Below are positions 21,707 through 32,704 of a stretch of DNA of 64,000 nucleotides, in pieces. The notes beneath the pieces were generated by a model. The model saw only the letters and a program-made list of their open reading frames with translations. It was not told where the DNA came from and did no database searches. Positions within the stretch are counted from its first letter, which is position 1. Each line of letters opens with the position of its first letter. Location of the stretch: NCBI GenBank assembly GCA_021018815.1, contig JAITYX010000127.1, forward strand, positions 620,001 through 684,000, in the 5' to 3' direction. Position numbers and translations under genes: made by a program. This DNA comes from Talinum fruticosum. Taxonomy: Eukaryota > Streptophyta > Magnoliopsida > Caryophyllales > Talinaceae.

Positions 21707-23733
21707 CCCTTTATTTATTTGTTGGCCCGATGATGAAATCCCGAATCTCGTTTGACGATTTGGATCGCAGATTGTGTTTGATTAGCGTGACGGAAGCCGT
21801 AAAGCACATAAATAGCCTTTTGCGTTGGGTCAATCCAAAAATACCCTTTTTCTTTCGGATGATCCAAAACTGGGTCTAGCCTTCAGAGAAGACATGGTCC
21901 AAGTGCAGCGTATTGAGAAATTCCGGGATCGTAACACTGGGTTTCACTTCGATCCAACCGGACAAGGAGCTGAAAACCTCAAGACGACATTAAACATTAC
22001 ATTTCATGATCACAAGCATCAAAGTGTTGCGTTTTGGCTCTAAAACAGTCAACCCGAGACTAGGAGCATGTAACCCCGACCAAAAATGAAACCCGCCAAA
22101 AATAGGACCCGCTATAAATGGAAATCGCCCAAAATGGAAACTTTTATTTTTAGAAAGTTGTTATGGTCGGCGCTTGCCACCCTCGTATTTTAAGTGAAAC
22201 GCATTGTCTTGCCCGGAGATTCCCTTAGTAACACGCTAGGGCACGAAACCCTAGAAAACCCTTGGTGGCCGGCGCCGTGAACCCGATTCTATCCGATTTT
22301 ACGTCCCTTTATCCGGTTCAATCTTCACAATATCTTGGCCTATTTTGCTGCTACTTTTGGATGGCTTGCCAAGCTAACCCTAGGTTATTTCCTTGACCTA
22401 ACATCTCCCTATAAATTGAGAGCCTTGGCTCTCATTCTCACAATGGCTCATCCCTCAATGTTATTCTACTAAAATTCACCTAAGAGCTACTAAATACTCC
22501 CATCCGTATTTTGATCTCTAAGTCCCTTTTCACCCTCTTCCTATTATATTCCTTACCTAAACTACATCTTAACCCAAAAAGGCTCATCATATATCTATAT
22601 ACTTACCTATCTCCACAAAGTACTCATAAAAAGCCCCTTCAATTTACCACCGTCGCATTATCGGATCCATATCCGAGATCCAGAGCAGGTGAGACAACCC
22701 GAGGGCACAAGTTCGATCTTTAACAAGTTAATTATGTATCACTTTTACTTCCTCCCCACCCGATGTAATCTTTTAGTTTTTTCACTTTCTTTTCTTTTCG
22801 CTTTTACTTTATTTACCGCTTTCTTTATTTCTGCCTTTATCACATTCTTTTATCTTGTTTTGGTTGCTCTAATTTCTTTATCGCATGTTGCTTGCTAGCT
22901 TTTGTAGCATTATTTTAATTCATTACTTGAAATAGTAATAGTCGTCTTCGGACGGGCGGAACGAAGGGTTTATCCCTATGTCGCCCCGATTCGATTCTCG
23001 GTTCAAAGACCGATGTAGTTATTTTTAGCCTCTTTCCGTCTTAGTTTTCCCATAATAAGATTGGAAGAGCAAACTTTTGTATGTTTTTTCTAGTTTTTCT
23101 TTTCTAAAACCGACTAGTGACTCCCTTCGATTTATTTCTTCTAAATTTGCCTCTCGGCTATTTTTGATCGAGAAGTAGAAAAATGGATTCTGGATCTCGT
23201 TAGTTAGGCCGGAACCGAGTTCCTCGGCTAGGACCTTTGGCGCGCCGGCCACCATTGGGTGCAGTGTGTGGTCGGCGGGCAAGGCTTGGGTCCAAACCAG
23301 TGTTTTCACACCAATTAGGCCCTAAAGCCTCACGGCAGAAACAGAATTCTAATTTTCTTTCTTAAATTAATTAATAAAATAAAATGGTTAATAAAACCGC
23401 CATTCAACTTTGCTTAAATCATCTTTAAATCGGATTTAATAAAATTCGAAAATCTTAATAAAATGTTCATCCCCACTTTCAAAAACAATCTTCAAAACCG
23501 AACTCCCGGTATTCATAGAATTTCTAAATTTGAGCTTTAGGATACCACGCCACACACCTCATACGGGAATCGAAGCGCTAATCGAAACCGGCTTTTCTCG
23601 TGTGTGAAAAGACCAAAGAAGAAGGCTGGACGGTGGGTGAGGCGAGATAAAGAGAGAAAAAAAGCGGCCAATCCCGTCCGCCTAAAGGATTGGTATAAAG
23701 GATTAATCAACAATTCAAGTCAAAACCATTTAC

Positions 23734-23779
23734 GTGGTCTCGGTTGGAGATGGAATTGCACGTGTTTATGGATTGAACG
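23734..23779 (+). pseudogene. atp1: mitochondrial atp1 fragment, 5' piece
   Basis: The frame GTG GTC TCG GTT GGA GAT reads VVSVGDGIARVYGLN, the N-terminal beta-barrel region of the plant mitochondrial F1-ATPase alpha subunit. The chloroplast alpha subunit differs here (VGDGIARIYGLDEV), so the mitochondrial gene is the source. Only about 15 codons are present before the sequence switches to unrelated DNA. It is not functional. Confidence 0.8.
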
Positions 23780-24061
23780 GCTTGTCCATAAATCGGCTGA
23801 TCACTCCCCTATAACCAACCTCTTGACTTCTGCGGGCTACGTGGAGCCTATCTTGCAATAGGCCCTTCCGTTCCAATACGTTGATTTCTAAGCGCTCCAC
23901 GTCATATATAAAAAGATAGTCCTCGACATCCCTCTACTCTCGAATGAGCCCCTCGACCAGATAGGGAGAGGGCTGCTGCGCCTGAAGTATTCATATCATA
24001 ACATATGAATAGTAAGAACTAGCATTCTGCGCCTTACTCTCGCTTAACTATACTTTATGGA

Positions 24062-24105
24062 GTGTTTATGGATTGAACGAGATTCAAGTCGGGGAAATGG
24101 TGGAA
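24062..24105 (+). pseudogene. atp1: mitochondrial atp1 fragment, 3' piece
   Basis: This reads VYGLNEIQVGEMVE, the direct continuation of the piece at 23734-23779. The 18 bases GTGTTTATGGATTGAACG occur in both pieces, exactly 300 bp apart. Together they cover one continuous stretch of atp1 split by about 282 bp of other DNA. The Val in EIQVGEM is usually Ala in plant ATP1 proteins. Confidence 0.8.
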
Positions 24106-24201
24106 GTCTTGAGTTGAGTGGACGGTCTTGGTAAGTCCCATTGTTCATCATTCCTTTAAGCTCGTCTAAAACCCGACGCCAAGCAATTTGTTGGGAACCT
24201 C

Positions 24202-24540
24202 GGTCAACACAAGGTCACAAACTGGAAGGATCTATTTCGGGAGTTCTTACATCAATACTCCTACAATATCGATCTACTAATCACTCTTCAAGAGTTAGAG
24301 CTAGTCAAGCTAAGAGATGATGAAAGCTTCACTCGACTTCCTCACTCCCTGGAGAGTAAAACTAGCTTACATGACTGATTGACCATCCGAAAAGATCGGG
24401 TTAGAATCGTCATCAAGAACCTACAACCTGCCTATCAGTAGCACTTGAAGTTCTTGTCCCTCATGGACATCAAAACACTTTGAGATGCGGGCATGCTTAT
24501 AGAAGGGGAGCAAGCATCCACAACCGGCTAGAGGATCATC
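24202..24540 (+). pseudogene. Tat-type gag, C-terminal part
   Basis: This continues the gag that breaks off at 20154: GQHKVTNWKDLFREFLHQYS, then LRDDESFTRF (near 24311-24343), KNLQPAYQ (near 24415) and GMLIEGEQAS near 24490. This order, W.DL..F...Y, then ESF..F, then L.P.Y and a G.R.E.. tail, is that of the plant retrotransposon gag domain. At least three stops occur. No zinc knuckle or pol follows, so the element is gag-only. Confidence 0.75.
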
Positions 24541-25499
24541 CAATGAGCCCACCAGTCATTAAGGATGCTAATAAAGCTTGCTTTTACCCTTTTCCATATC
24601 CATTATATGTTTATTTCCTTTTCCTGTCTTCTAAAAATAAAAAATAAAAAAACAAACTAAAGCCAAGTCATACTTCCGTTTTGAACTACAAAGCCATGAT
24701 TTCCGTTATAGTGGATACGTAGGAAGCCCATGTGGTCCAGGCCTAAGCCTTATTTTAATCCCGATTTCAAATTTTGAAATTCAAAGCCACTTTGCCATAC
24801 TCGGAAGAGTAGAAATCAATCAACAAGCATGCCATTCCGATTCGAGCACTAAACTATCAAGCCTATGGTTCATGACTCGTCGACGACGAATACATCGTAG
24901 TTCGAGCGACCTACCCTTCTTTAGACTTTACTTTAGGAAGTGGGGGCTAAAGTGTAGTTTTTGTATTTGAGTTTTTGAACTTTTTGTATCATGTTAATAA
25001 AAGAACACATTTGTTCTTAGAATAGAGTCTTGCATATATCTCCTTTGCATGAGTCAAACTCCTAAAAATACAAAATCTAATAATAAAGCACCCTATAAGG
25101 AATTATTCAAACAAGCAGCATCAAGCACCAAATCGGCGTCGGGAAGGTCACTTTCACTGTCATCTTTAAAGGGGATCTTCCATGCCATCAACTAATCAAA
25201 GCTAGTAAACTCTCCAACATTCTAAAGGAGCTAGACGCAAGCACCCAAGAAAAACGTGGGAGCTTAAGATTGAAAGGGTCATACAACCACAACAACTCCA
25301 AAATAATCGGGGAAGACACTAGTCTTCTACTATACAAACCAAGGAGCTATTAGCATACAAACTAAAAGCTCAAATATAGAATGAGGCATATAACCTTATG
25401 GAGCATCATATTTTCAAGCAAGCATTCCGTATATTTCAGGTCATCCAACGACCAAGTCTAGGCAAGAATTTCTATATAGAGATAAGCGTTTGTCCCTAT

Positions 25500-26410
25500 T
25501 TCGACGAAACTGGATAAAAGTCAAGCTTCAAGCCTAGCTGCGGTTAAAGTTTAGACACAACTCGGTTGAGCTTCGGGCCCAACAACAGTCAAGATTCGGA
25601 CAACCCCGGTCAAGTCTCGGGCCGAACATCGGTCAAGGTTCGGACAAGCTGCGAGTCAAGTCTTAGGCCCAACAGGTGGTCAAGGTTCGGATAGTTGCAG
25701 TCAAGTCTTAAGCCCAACAAGTGGTAAAGGTTTAGACATTATCTCCGTCGAGCTTCATGCCCAGTAGTGGTCAAGGTTCGGACATCATCCTATCCCGGCT
25801 TCAGCCCTAGTAGCGGTCAAGGTTCGGACATCATCTCCATCAAGCTTCGGGCCCAATAACGGTCAAGGTTCGGACACATCCTCGTCTATCTCCGGACTCC
25901 AACCGTGGTAAAGGTTCGGACGTCCCTCAATTAAACTTCGGGCCCAACATCGGTTAAGGTTTACGCATAACGCTAAGACTTCGGGACCACTCCATGGCCA
26001 AGTCAAGGAACCATATTTGGAGTGTGATATGGTTACAAATCATCTTCGAGTAACACTTGAAACTATTTACATTTGATTATTAGCTAACAAAAGCATATCG
26101 CTGAGAAAATTTTTAACTAAGCTTTAGACCAAGAGAAGTCAAGTTTAGGCCCCTCATCCAAGCTTCAAGACATTGATCGAGCCAAGCTCAAGATACCCGA
26201 CCAAACTTCGAGATCCAAAAGCGGTCAAGTTCGGGCACCCTGCTGGACTTCGGACTTTACTAACCGAGTCAAGTTCAAGCCTCCAGCCAAGCTTCGGACT
26301 AAGTAGATGGTCAAGTTTAGGTACACTAATTCGAGCTTCAGGTCTATAAGTTACTACATTTAGGAATTAGCAACCTGGACTTCGGACTCCACTAGTCAAG
26401 TCCATCCTCT
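25500..26410 (+). repeat. ~50-bp tandem repeats in Tat 3' region
   Basis: About ten or more units have the core CGGTCAAGGTTCGGACA and a second half close to CAAGCTTCGGGCCCAACA. They are most regular at 25550-25960 and become loose towards 26400. The sequence is unrelated to the leader repeats. Arrays at this position in Tat/Ogre elements are known sources of satellite DNA. Confidence 0.8.
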
Positions 26411-26540
26411 CTATTAGTGTTCAAATCAAAAGGTACCTAATTTCGGAGGCATCGAATCAATCGGATTCTAAAGCACCCGACGTAACACCGAGTCGAGTAC
26501 CATTTAGTGTCTACTTTGACCTTCGTCATTCAAACTCGGT

Positions 26541-26552
26541 CAAAGTGGGGGT
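26541..26552 (+). other. polypurine tract of the Tat element
   Basis: CAAAGTGGGGGT lies directly before LTR copy ii, where the plus-strand primer is expected. Confidence 0.55.
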
Positions 26553-26556
26553 TAAT

Positions 26557-28445
26557 TATAGGCACCTAAAAAGTTTTATCCCTTCTCTTGTTATTTATTT
26601 TGTTGGCCCGATAATGAAATCCCGAGTCCTGTTTGTGGATTTGGATCATGGTTGGTGTTTGATTGGTGTCGTGGAAGCCAATTAACCACAAAGAACCCTT
26701 AGTGCCAAATAAATAGCCTTTTGCCTTGGGTCAGTCCAAAAATCCCTTTTCTTTCGGACAATCTAAGCCCGGGCCAAGCCTCCGGAGTCAACGAGTGCAG
26801 TGCTGCGTGAGGAAGATTCCAAGCTCGGAATTATGCGTTTCGTTTTTGTCCAACTAAACACAGAGTCGAAGACCTTAAGACGATGTTAAGCGTTGCATTT
26901 CATGATCACAAGCATCAAAGTGCTACGTTTTTCTCCAAGACAGTCTACTCGAGACAAGGAGCACACATCCCCTAAACGATGTCATGTGTGGTCGGCGCTT
27001 CCTACCAGTATATTTAACTTAAAACACCGAGTTTTGGCCAAGAATCTTGTTGCAAAATGAAAAGGGCACGAAATCTTAGAAAAGCACTACATGGCCGGCG
27101 CCCTCTACCAATTATTTCGCCTCAAAACGCTGTGTTTTAGCCTCGAAGACTCCCTAGGCAGCACGGAAGTGCACGAAATCCTAGACAACCCTCCATGGTA
27201 GGTGCCCCCACACTAATTTTATCCTGTTTTATCCCGGTTTTATTCGGTTCAATCTTCACATTATCCTTGCCCGGCTTTGTAGCAGATTTTGGCTCATTAC
27301 GGACGGCTAGCCGAGAGTAAAATCTAGGTCATTCCTTGACCTAACCTCTCCTTATAAATAAAGAGCCTTGGCTATCATTTCAACATGGCTCCAGCCTATG
27401 TGTTACACTCTTGAATGATAACCCGAAACATGACCTTTCTCCCTAAACACTATGTCCTGGAATCCTTACTAAGAGCTAGTGAATATTTAGTTATTTTGAT
27501 CTCCTGGTATTCATTTAGCTGATCTTTCCTATTCTCAACAAACATGCCCTCTTAAAACTCACAAAAAGCCCTTCTTAATTCACCACTATCGCATCACCGG
27601 ATCCACATTCATGATCCGGATCGGCAAGTGGGACAACTCGAGGCCACATATTCGATATTCACAATGGTTTACATATTTATTTTATGCTTTTATCATATTC
27701 GGTATTGTGGAGAAAATTGTATCACTTTTAATTCTTCCCCACCCGATGCAATCCTTTAAATTTTTGCTTTCTTTTCTTTTCGTTTTTCTTTCCTTTTCAC
27801 TATTGCTTTCTTTTATCGCTTTTCTATATTTTCTTTTTATCACTTTAATTCAAGTTCCGGTTGTTTAATTTCCGTATTGCATGTTGTTTGCTTGTGTTTT
27901 GTGCATTATTTTGATTCACTACTCACACTAGTAATCTTCATCATTTGACGAGGCGGAATAGAGCGTCTTATCCCTACGTTTTGTACCCTCGCGCCCGAAC
28001 TCGATTCTCGGTTCCAAGACCAATGGAGTAATTTTTAATCTCTTTCGAGTCTTATTTTTTCCCATACTAAGATCAAAACAGTAAATTTTACTTTTGTTTT
28101 TGTTAGACTTTCTTTCCTAAAACTTGATTGGCGACTTCCTTTTGATTTATTTCTTCTAGATCTTCTTTCAGGCTATTTCGATTGAACAATATGAAAAAAG
28201 GTTCCGGATCTATCAAGTCGAGCCGGAGGCCAAGGTTGACTTGTCTCGGCCTTGGTCCCTAGCTAGCGCCGACCACCACTTAGTGAAGGCTGCCGCCTAC
28301 ACCGAGTGGTCGGCGAGGTAAGGCTCGGGTCGAAACCGATGTTTTTACACCAATTTGGCTCCGAAGCCTCACGACGAAACAAAAACCGTAATCTCATTTA
28401 TCGTTCGGTTAGGAAATAATATCCCAGGCACTTCTAAAGATAATT
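26557..28445 (+). mobile_element. Tat/Ogre-like LTR (copy ii)
   Basis: This is the longest copy of this LTR family here. It runs from TATAGGCACCTAAAAAGTTT through TTGTTGGCCCGATAATGAAA, ATCACAAGCATCAAAGTGCT, a TATA box near 27352 (CTTATAAATAAAGAGCC), TTGCATGTTGTTTGCTTGTG and CGATTCTCGGTTCCAAGACC. It stops at about 28445, before the terminal ACCCGACATTC part and primer site seen in copies a and b. A deletion then joins it to leader sequence at 28446. It acts as the 3' LTR of the gag-only element that starts at copy b. Confidence 0.78.
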
Positions 28446-28851
28446 CATTTGCATGCTTGAATGAGTCCGATTGTTTTTAAATTTAATCTTCTACTTGTGA
28501 ACTTTAGGGATAGGTGAGGAGTGCTAATTAATTCTTGCATGGGTGCAAAAATAAAAATAAAAATAAACTTTTTGAGTCGAGTCCAATTTGTGCATTCTAG
28601 CCAAAAGTCCGAAATAACCTTCCCTTCGTAGGTTGATCCAATAATCGCATTTTTAATTTAGCCAAAAATAAAGTTTATCTCAAAATAGGTGAGTCCATAT
28701 TTTCATTTTTACATTTAGGAAAAATCAAAATCATCTCAATTAAGGTGAGTACATTTATTTTATTAGCCGAAAGTAAATTTTATCCGAAATAGGTGAGTTC
28801 ATTTTTACATTAGCCAAAAGTAAATTTTGTCTCAAATAGGTGAGTCCATTC
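28446..28851 (+). repeat. Tat leader with tandem repeats (copy c)
   Basis: This starts at TTCATTTGCATGCTTGAATG, corresponding to 9437 and 18338, and passes into four to five ~55-bp AGCCAAAAGTAAATTT units. It is cut at 28851 by Copia E. Confidence 0.8.
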
Positions 28852-30424
28852 CGAAGACTCACACGTTTCTCAACGCACTTCGAGTTGCACTAAACGAGTC
28901 GGTATAACAATTCCATGCTTTTAGAGTTTTGATTCCAAGGCATTCTCGGTTTCGCAGAAACCTCTTTTAGTAAAATAGTATCTTTTACGAGTGATACGGC
29001 TTTCACTTATTACATTTATTGCCTATCTATTTGAGACTCGAAAAGTGGTTCTTTATTCACGAGTCCATCTTCACTCAAATTTATCGCGAGACTAGTGATT
29101 CGTCTTTTTCTCACTCGAGAATCTTACTTCGATTACAAGCTCTATTTTTGTTAGAGTCAATATCTTTAGTCTGTTTCACACTTAGTCTATATCAAGTTAT
29201 CTCACTTTGATATTCTTTATGGAACTTGTTCTATCGCTTAGACTAAGTCGGACGGAATTCCGAGTATCATGGATATTGGACTCGGAAAATTCCATTTTAT
29301 TTCGACTCGAGATAATCGATTGCTTAATTATCATAATTATTTTATTATCTCGTGTCTAACTTTGGACCAAAGTATTTTATACTTTGAGAACCAGAATTGA
29401 TTTACTTTTGTAGGTTATTCATTCGAGGATACACCTTTTTCAAACCACAAAAGTAGCCGGCTTCGAACGTCAAATCACCAGCGAGACATGGCTTTTCACC
29501 TTCCACTGCTTCGAGTCCCGGAAGATTGTGTCGAAGTTGTACTGTTTCCAAATCGGAAAAGCTGAAACGCCAAGCTTAACGGTGGTTTCCACCTTATCTT
29601 TCACGACACTACCAATGGTTTTGGGACTTCCAAGAGAGATAAACCGTTGTCCAACGTTCACATTGTAACGGATACTTTACGAGTGACTCGAAAGCTTTTA
29701 TCAACGGTCACAGAAGACCCTCGGTCGGCGAGATGAAGATAACGGCTACTCTGCCTGGTTACCTATAAATTGAAGCCACCTCACAAGACACTGAAGATTG
29801 CCGAATCTATTGTTAATACACATACTTGAGAAAAGTCATTGTATTTGGTTTTAATCTTCAACTTACAACTCCCACTCTGTAATTCATTACTTTTGAGTTG
29901 TAAGGTCTTGTACTCGATTACAAACTCTTTCTTATATTTCTTGTAAGATCCCTTGACTATGTTGTAAGGGTTAACTCAGCTTAGTTGTCCCTAGCTATAA
30001 GGGTTATCTCAGCTAGGAAGTACTAGATTAGATAAGGGAATTTACGAGTCTAGGAAAACTTGTATAGAGTTGTCTAAGGGAGCAACTCGGGTTCGATCGA
30101 TTCACGGTATTTTGTGGACTCAAAATAGTGGATTTGACTTCATGTCCGGATTGACACGGTCAGTGGTTTTACGCCCGAGGAGGGTTTCCACGTAAAATCT
30201 AAGTGCTATCTTTACGAGTTCATTCTAGACTCGGACAGTCTTACTTGCTCTTGTTCTTTCGATTGATTGCTTTACGAGTCCAATCTTTTCGACCAGTTAA
30301 TAGACTCGGAATCTATCTTCCTTTGTACTTACGTGCAAAAGAGTGTGATTTCACCGAGAGAATTTCCTATCACCCTATTCACCCCTCCTCTAGGGTAACT
30401 CGGACTCTCCCGAGCAAACCTTCA
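28852..30424 (+). repeat. Copia E 5' LTR
   Basis: It runs from CGAAGACTCACACG, which parallels the TGAAGACTCGGAC start of the other LTRs, to GAGCAAACCTTCA directly before the primer site. Length is 1573 bp. The promoter is seen as ACCTATAAATTGAAGCCACC at 29761. The left TG is mutated to CG. Confidence 0.88.
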
Positions 30425-30425
30425 A

Positions 30426-30440
30426 TTGGTATCGAGCCTA
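30426..30440 (+). other. Copia E primer binding site (iMet type)
   Basis: ATTGGTATCGAGCCT lies two bases after the LTR. It resembles the initiator tRNA-Met complement but lacks the A of ATCAGAGCC. Confidence 0.75.
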
Positions 30441-30482
30441 GCCTTTCGAAAGGATCTAACAATCCAAAGGTTTAAAGATCAA

Positions 30483-31460
30483 ATGGCTCGAGAACACCGG
30501 AGAGTTCGACGAAGGAAGATCTTCCAACGAGGCCTCCAAAATTCAAAGGTTCAAACTTTGGGCACTTGGAAGAAGCTTATGGAATGTTTCCTCATGGATC
30601 ATGATGAAGTGGTATGGGAAATCATACAACAAGAAAACTACATTCCAACAAAGACAGATGAATTCAGAATTCTTCCCAAGACAAAGGCTGAGTTCACACT
30701 AGCGAAGCAGAGAAGTTCGAAAAGAATTTCAAAGCCATGAACATCCTTATGTACGCCATAAGCTCAGAAGAATACAACCGAGTGTCCGCTGGTGATTCAG
30801 CAAAAGAAGTGTGGGACACCCTTGTCAATACTTATGAAGGCACAAGCCAGGTCGGACAAGCAAAGATAAGTCAATATCTTCACAAATATGAGCTTTTCAA
30901 GATGGAGCCGAGAGGAGAACATCACTCGAGATGTTCATTCGGTTTACTGAGATTACAAACAATCTCAAATCATTGGGAAAGAAGATCTCCCATGAAGAAA
31001 TGTGCCGAAAAATTCTCGGAAGCCTACCCAAGAAAAGATGGGGTCCCAAAGTGACCGCCATAGAGGAAGCTCAGAACCTCTCACTCTTAAAGCCGGACGA
31101 GCTCATTGGAAAGCTTCTAACACATGAAATCCATCTAGAGGAGGAGGATGCTTGAGGGTAGTACCAAAAGGAACATTGCACTTAAATCCTCCGAATCCAA
31201 GGAAGCAAATCCGAGCTTTTCGACTCGGAAGACGATCCCATGGCACTCATTACAAGAGGCTTCAAGAGAATGATGAAGCACAAAAGATGGGACAAAAGGC
31301 CAAAAGAAGAATTCTACAAGAAAGATAAGAGAGACAGAAAAGGTAAGTTTTCTTCTCCTTCAAAGTTATCCTTATCTAAGAATTACTGGATGTTTTGAAT
31401 GTGGCAGCAAAGACCACATAGTCAAGGACTGTCCAAAACGGAAAAGGGACAGGGAAGAAG
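30483..31460 (+). pseudogene. Copia E gag
   Basis: This is the capsid/nucleocapsid polyprotein. The ATG at 30483 is in the position of the MARNTGEFDEG start of the sister copies, but the first 30 codons are out of frame. The frame is regained at WKKLMECFLMDHDEVVWEII (30570-30630). EVWDTLVNTYEGTSQVGQAK (30804-30865) and GKKISHEEMCRKILGSLPKK (30980-31040) follow with one further shift near 30925. An intact zinc knuckle, CFECGSKDHIVKDC, is encoded at about 31391-31433. The breaks may be partly artefactual. Confidence 0.85.
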
Positions 31461-32330
31461 AAAAAGGCCATGATGGCAACATGGAGTGATGAGGACTCAT
31501 CGAGAAGATGACAAGGACTCGAGATGACTCAAAGTGTCCGATGGCAATCTCGACTCGAAGGCTGAAAGAGAGTCGATTTAGACTCGGACAATGAGGAAAC
31601 CGATCCTCAAGAGGTAATAAACTACATCCTCAAATTCTCCAAAGTTGATTTAGCTAAATACATTTTTACTTTGGAAGAAAAGTCCAATTTTGATTCTTCT
31701 CATTTCAAAGAACAACTTGAGTCAATTTCATCGACGAGCAATTCTTTGAAAAGCGAATTGGAAAAATTGAGATTCACACTCGAGAGAACTCAAGACTAGT
31801 GCTCAAGCTAATGAGGCCGAGTCCGAGTTACTCAAGAAAGAAAATGAGCAACTAAAACGAAGCTCACTGAGTCTCAAGATCCGATTTTAAAATTTACTCA
31901 AGGTCGGAAAAACCTTGACATGCTCTTAGGATCACAATGTGTCTCCTTTCGAAAAGAAGGTCTTGGTTTCAACGGAGAAGAGGAATCAAATTCCTACTCG
32001 AAGCTGTTTAAAAATGACTCCGAAGCTGTGAAGTTCGGGAAAGCTAAGCATGGTCCTATTCACCGAAATGAAAGAAGGACTAAGCCCGGATCTGTTTACA
32101 AACAGAAACCATACTCTCATGTTTCAAAAGGAAAGGTTTTCAAAAAGAAAGAGACACGGACTCGGTTCTCCGAGAGGAAGACTCAGAATCGGACAAAACC
32201 CAAAGTCATTCAAATCTAGGTTCCAAAACACCTTCTTCCTCGAGAAAAGAACCACGAGTAAAGAATGTTACTTGGGTTCGTTAGAGGAAGTGAGAAGGGT
32301 TAGATTCTCTTTGTTTTGCAGGTCACTCGG
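31461..32330 (+). pseudogene. Copia E gag-protease linker
   Basis: This is an acidic, then heptad-like, then basic linker. FLKFS-K-V-DLAKYIFTLEEK is near 31625-31680, NELEK-type coiled-coil sequence is near 31740, and a Lys/Arg-rich tail precedes the protease. Several frame changes occur. No enzyme motif is present. Confidence 0.55.
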
Positions 32331-32700
32331 AAGAGATCAAAAGGACACTGGTACCTTGACGGTGGATGTTCACGCCATATGTCGGGAGATGCGGGACTCT
32401 TTTACGAGTTGAGCAGGACATAAAGGAGGAAAAGTCACATTTAGAGATGATAGCAAGGACAAGATCGTGGGGATTGGCAAGATTGGAAAAGGAAGCAATC
32501 TGGTCGGTCCGAGTCTATCTTGTCAAGGGATTGAAATATAATCTGCTCGGCATCTCTCAACTATGTGACAAAGGTCAAGAGGTACGATTCACTCGGACCA
32601 ATTGCACTATTTCGATGTCTCTACCAAAGAGATCAAGCTTTTAGGTAAGAGATCGGGTAATACATACATCATCCCTCTTTCGACCCAAGTTAGAACTTAT
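32331..32700 (+). pseudogene. Copia E protease
   Basis: The aspartic protease active-site region reads WYLDGGCSRHMSGDAG at 32350-32400, so DSG is changed to DGG. It is followed by the conserved VYLVKGLKYNLLGISQLCDKGQ segment at about 32511-32580, which has one frame change before it. Loss of the active-site Ser and the frame change suggest it is dead. Confidence 0.78.
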
Positions 32701-32704
32701 CTTG

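Larger units (their letters stand above)
23540..24150 (+). other. organelle-derived patch (NUMT-like) with atp1 fragments
   Basis: This ~0.6-kb block of balanced base composition lies between LTR-type sequence on both sides. It carries two pieces of the mitochondrial ATP synthase alpha-subunit gene (see separate entries) embedded in sequence that looks like plant mitochondrial spacer: few A/T runs, and scattered CCCCTCGACC- and CTTACTCTCGC-type strings. The basic frame at 23604-23715 (KRPKKKAGRWVRRDKERKKA) is unidentified. The block is inferred to be mitochondrial DNA captured at a break; its exact borders are approximate. Confidence 0.6.
20155..24160 (+). mobile_element. Tat/Ogre-like LTR (copy i) inserted in gag, with two nested insertions
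   Basis: The start TTTTAGACACCTAAAAGTGT parallels the start of LTR copy ii (TATAGGCACCTAAAAAGT). After the DNA transposon at 20189-21706, the LTR continues as TTTGTTGGCCCGATGATGAA at about 21718 and runs in parallel with 26600-28400. It includes ATCACAAGCATCAAAGTG, a TATA box at 22409 (CTATAAATTGAGAGCC) and the CGATTCTCGGTTC block near 22990. Homology fades near 23535 at the organellar patch. A last piece (CTAAAACCCGAC near 24161) may be its 3' end. With gag on both sides and no internal region, it looks like a solo LTR. Confidence 0.7.
24541..26556 (+). other. 3' region of the gag-only Tat element
   Basis: This is non-coding. Near 24711-24760 it has GTGGATACGTAGGAAGCCCA, a phrase typical of sequence after the last ORF in Tat-group elements. 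Two polypurine-like tracts are seen, AGGAAGTGGGGGCTAAAG at about 24935 and CAAAGTGGGGGTTAA at 26541. The second abuts LTR copy ii and is the likely plus-strand primer. The tract between them holds a tandem repeat array. Confidence 0.65.

Noticed and set aside
23604..23861. Basic 85-codon frame (KRPKKKAGRWVRRDKERKKA) as a ribosomal or DNA-binding protein
   Set aside because: It runs into the atp1 fragment in a different frame, so it spans the patch by chance. The basic part may be organellar, but I cannot assign it.
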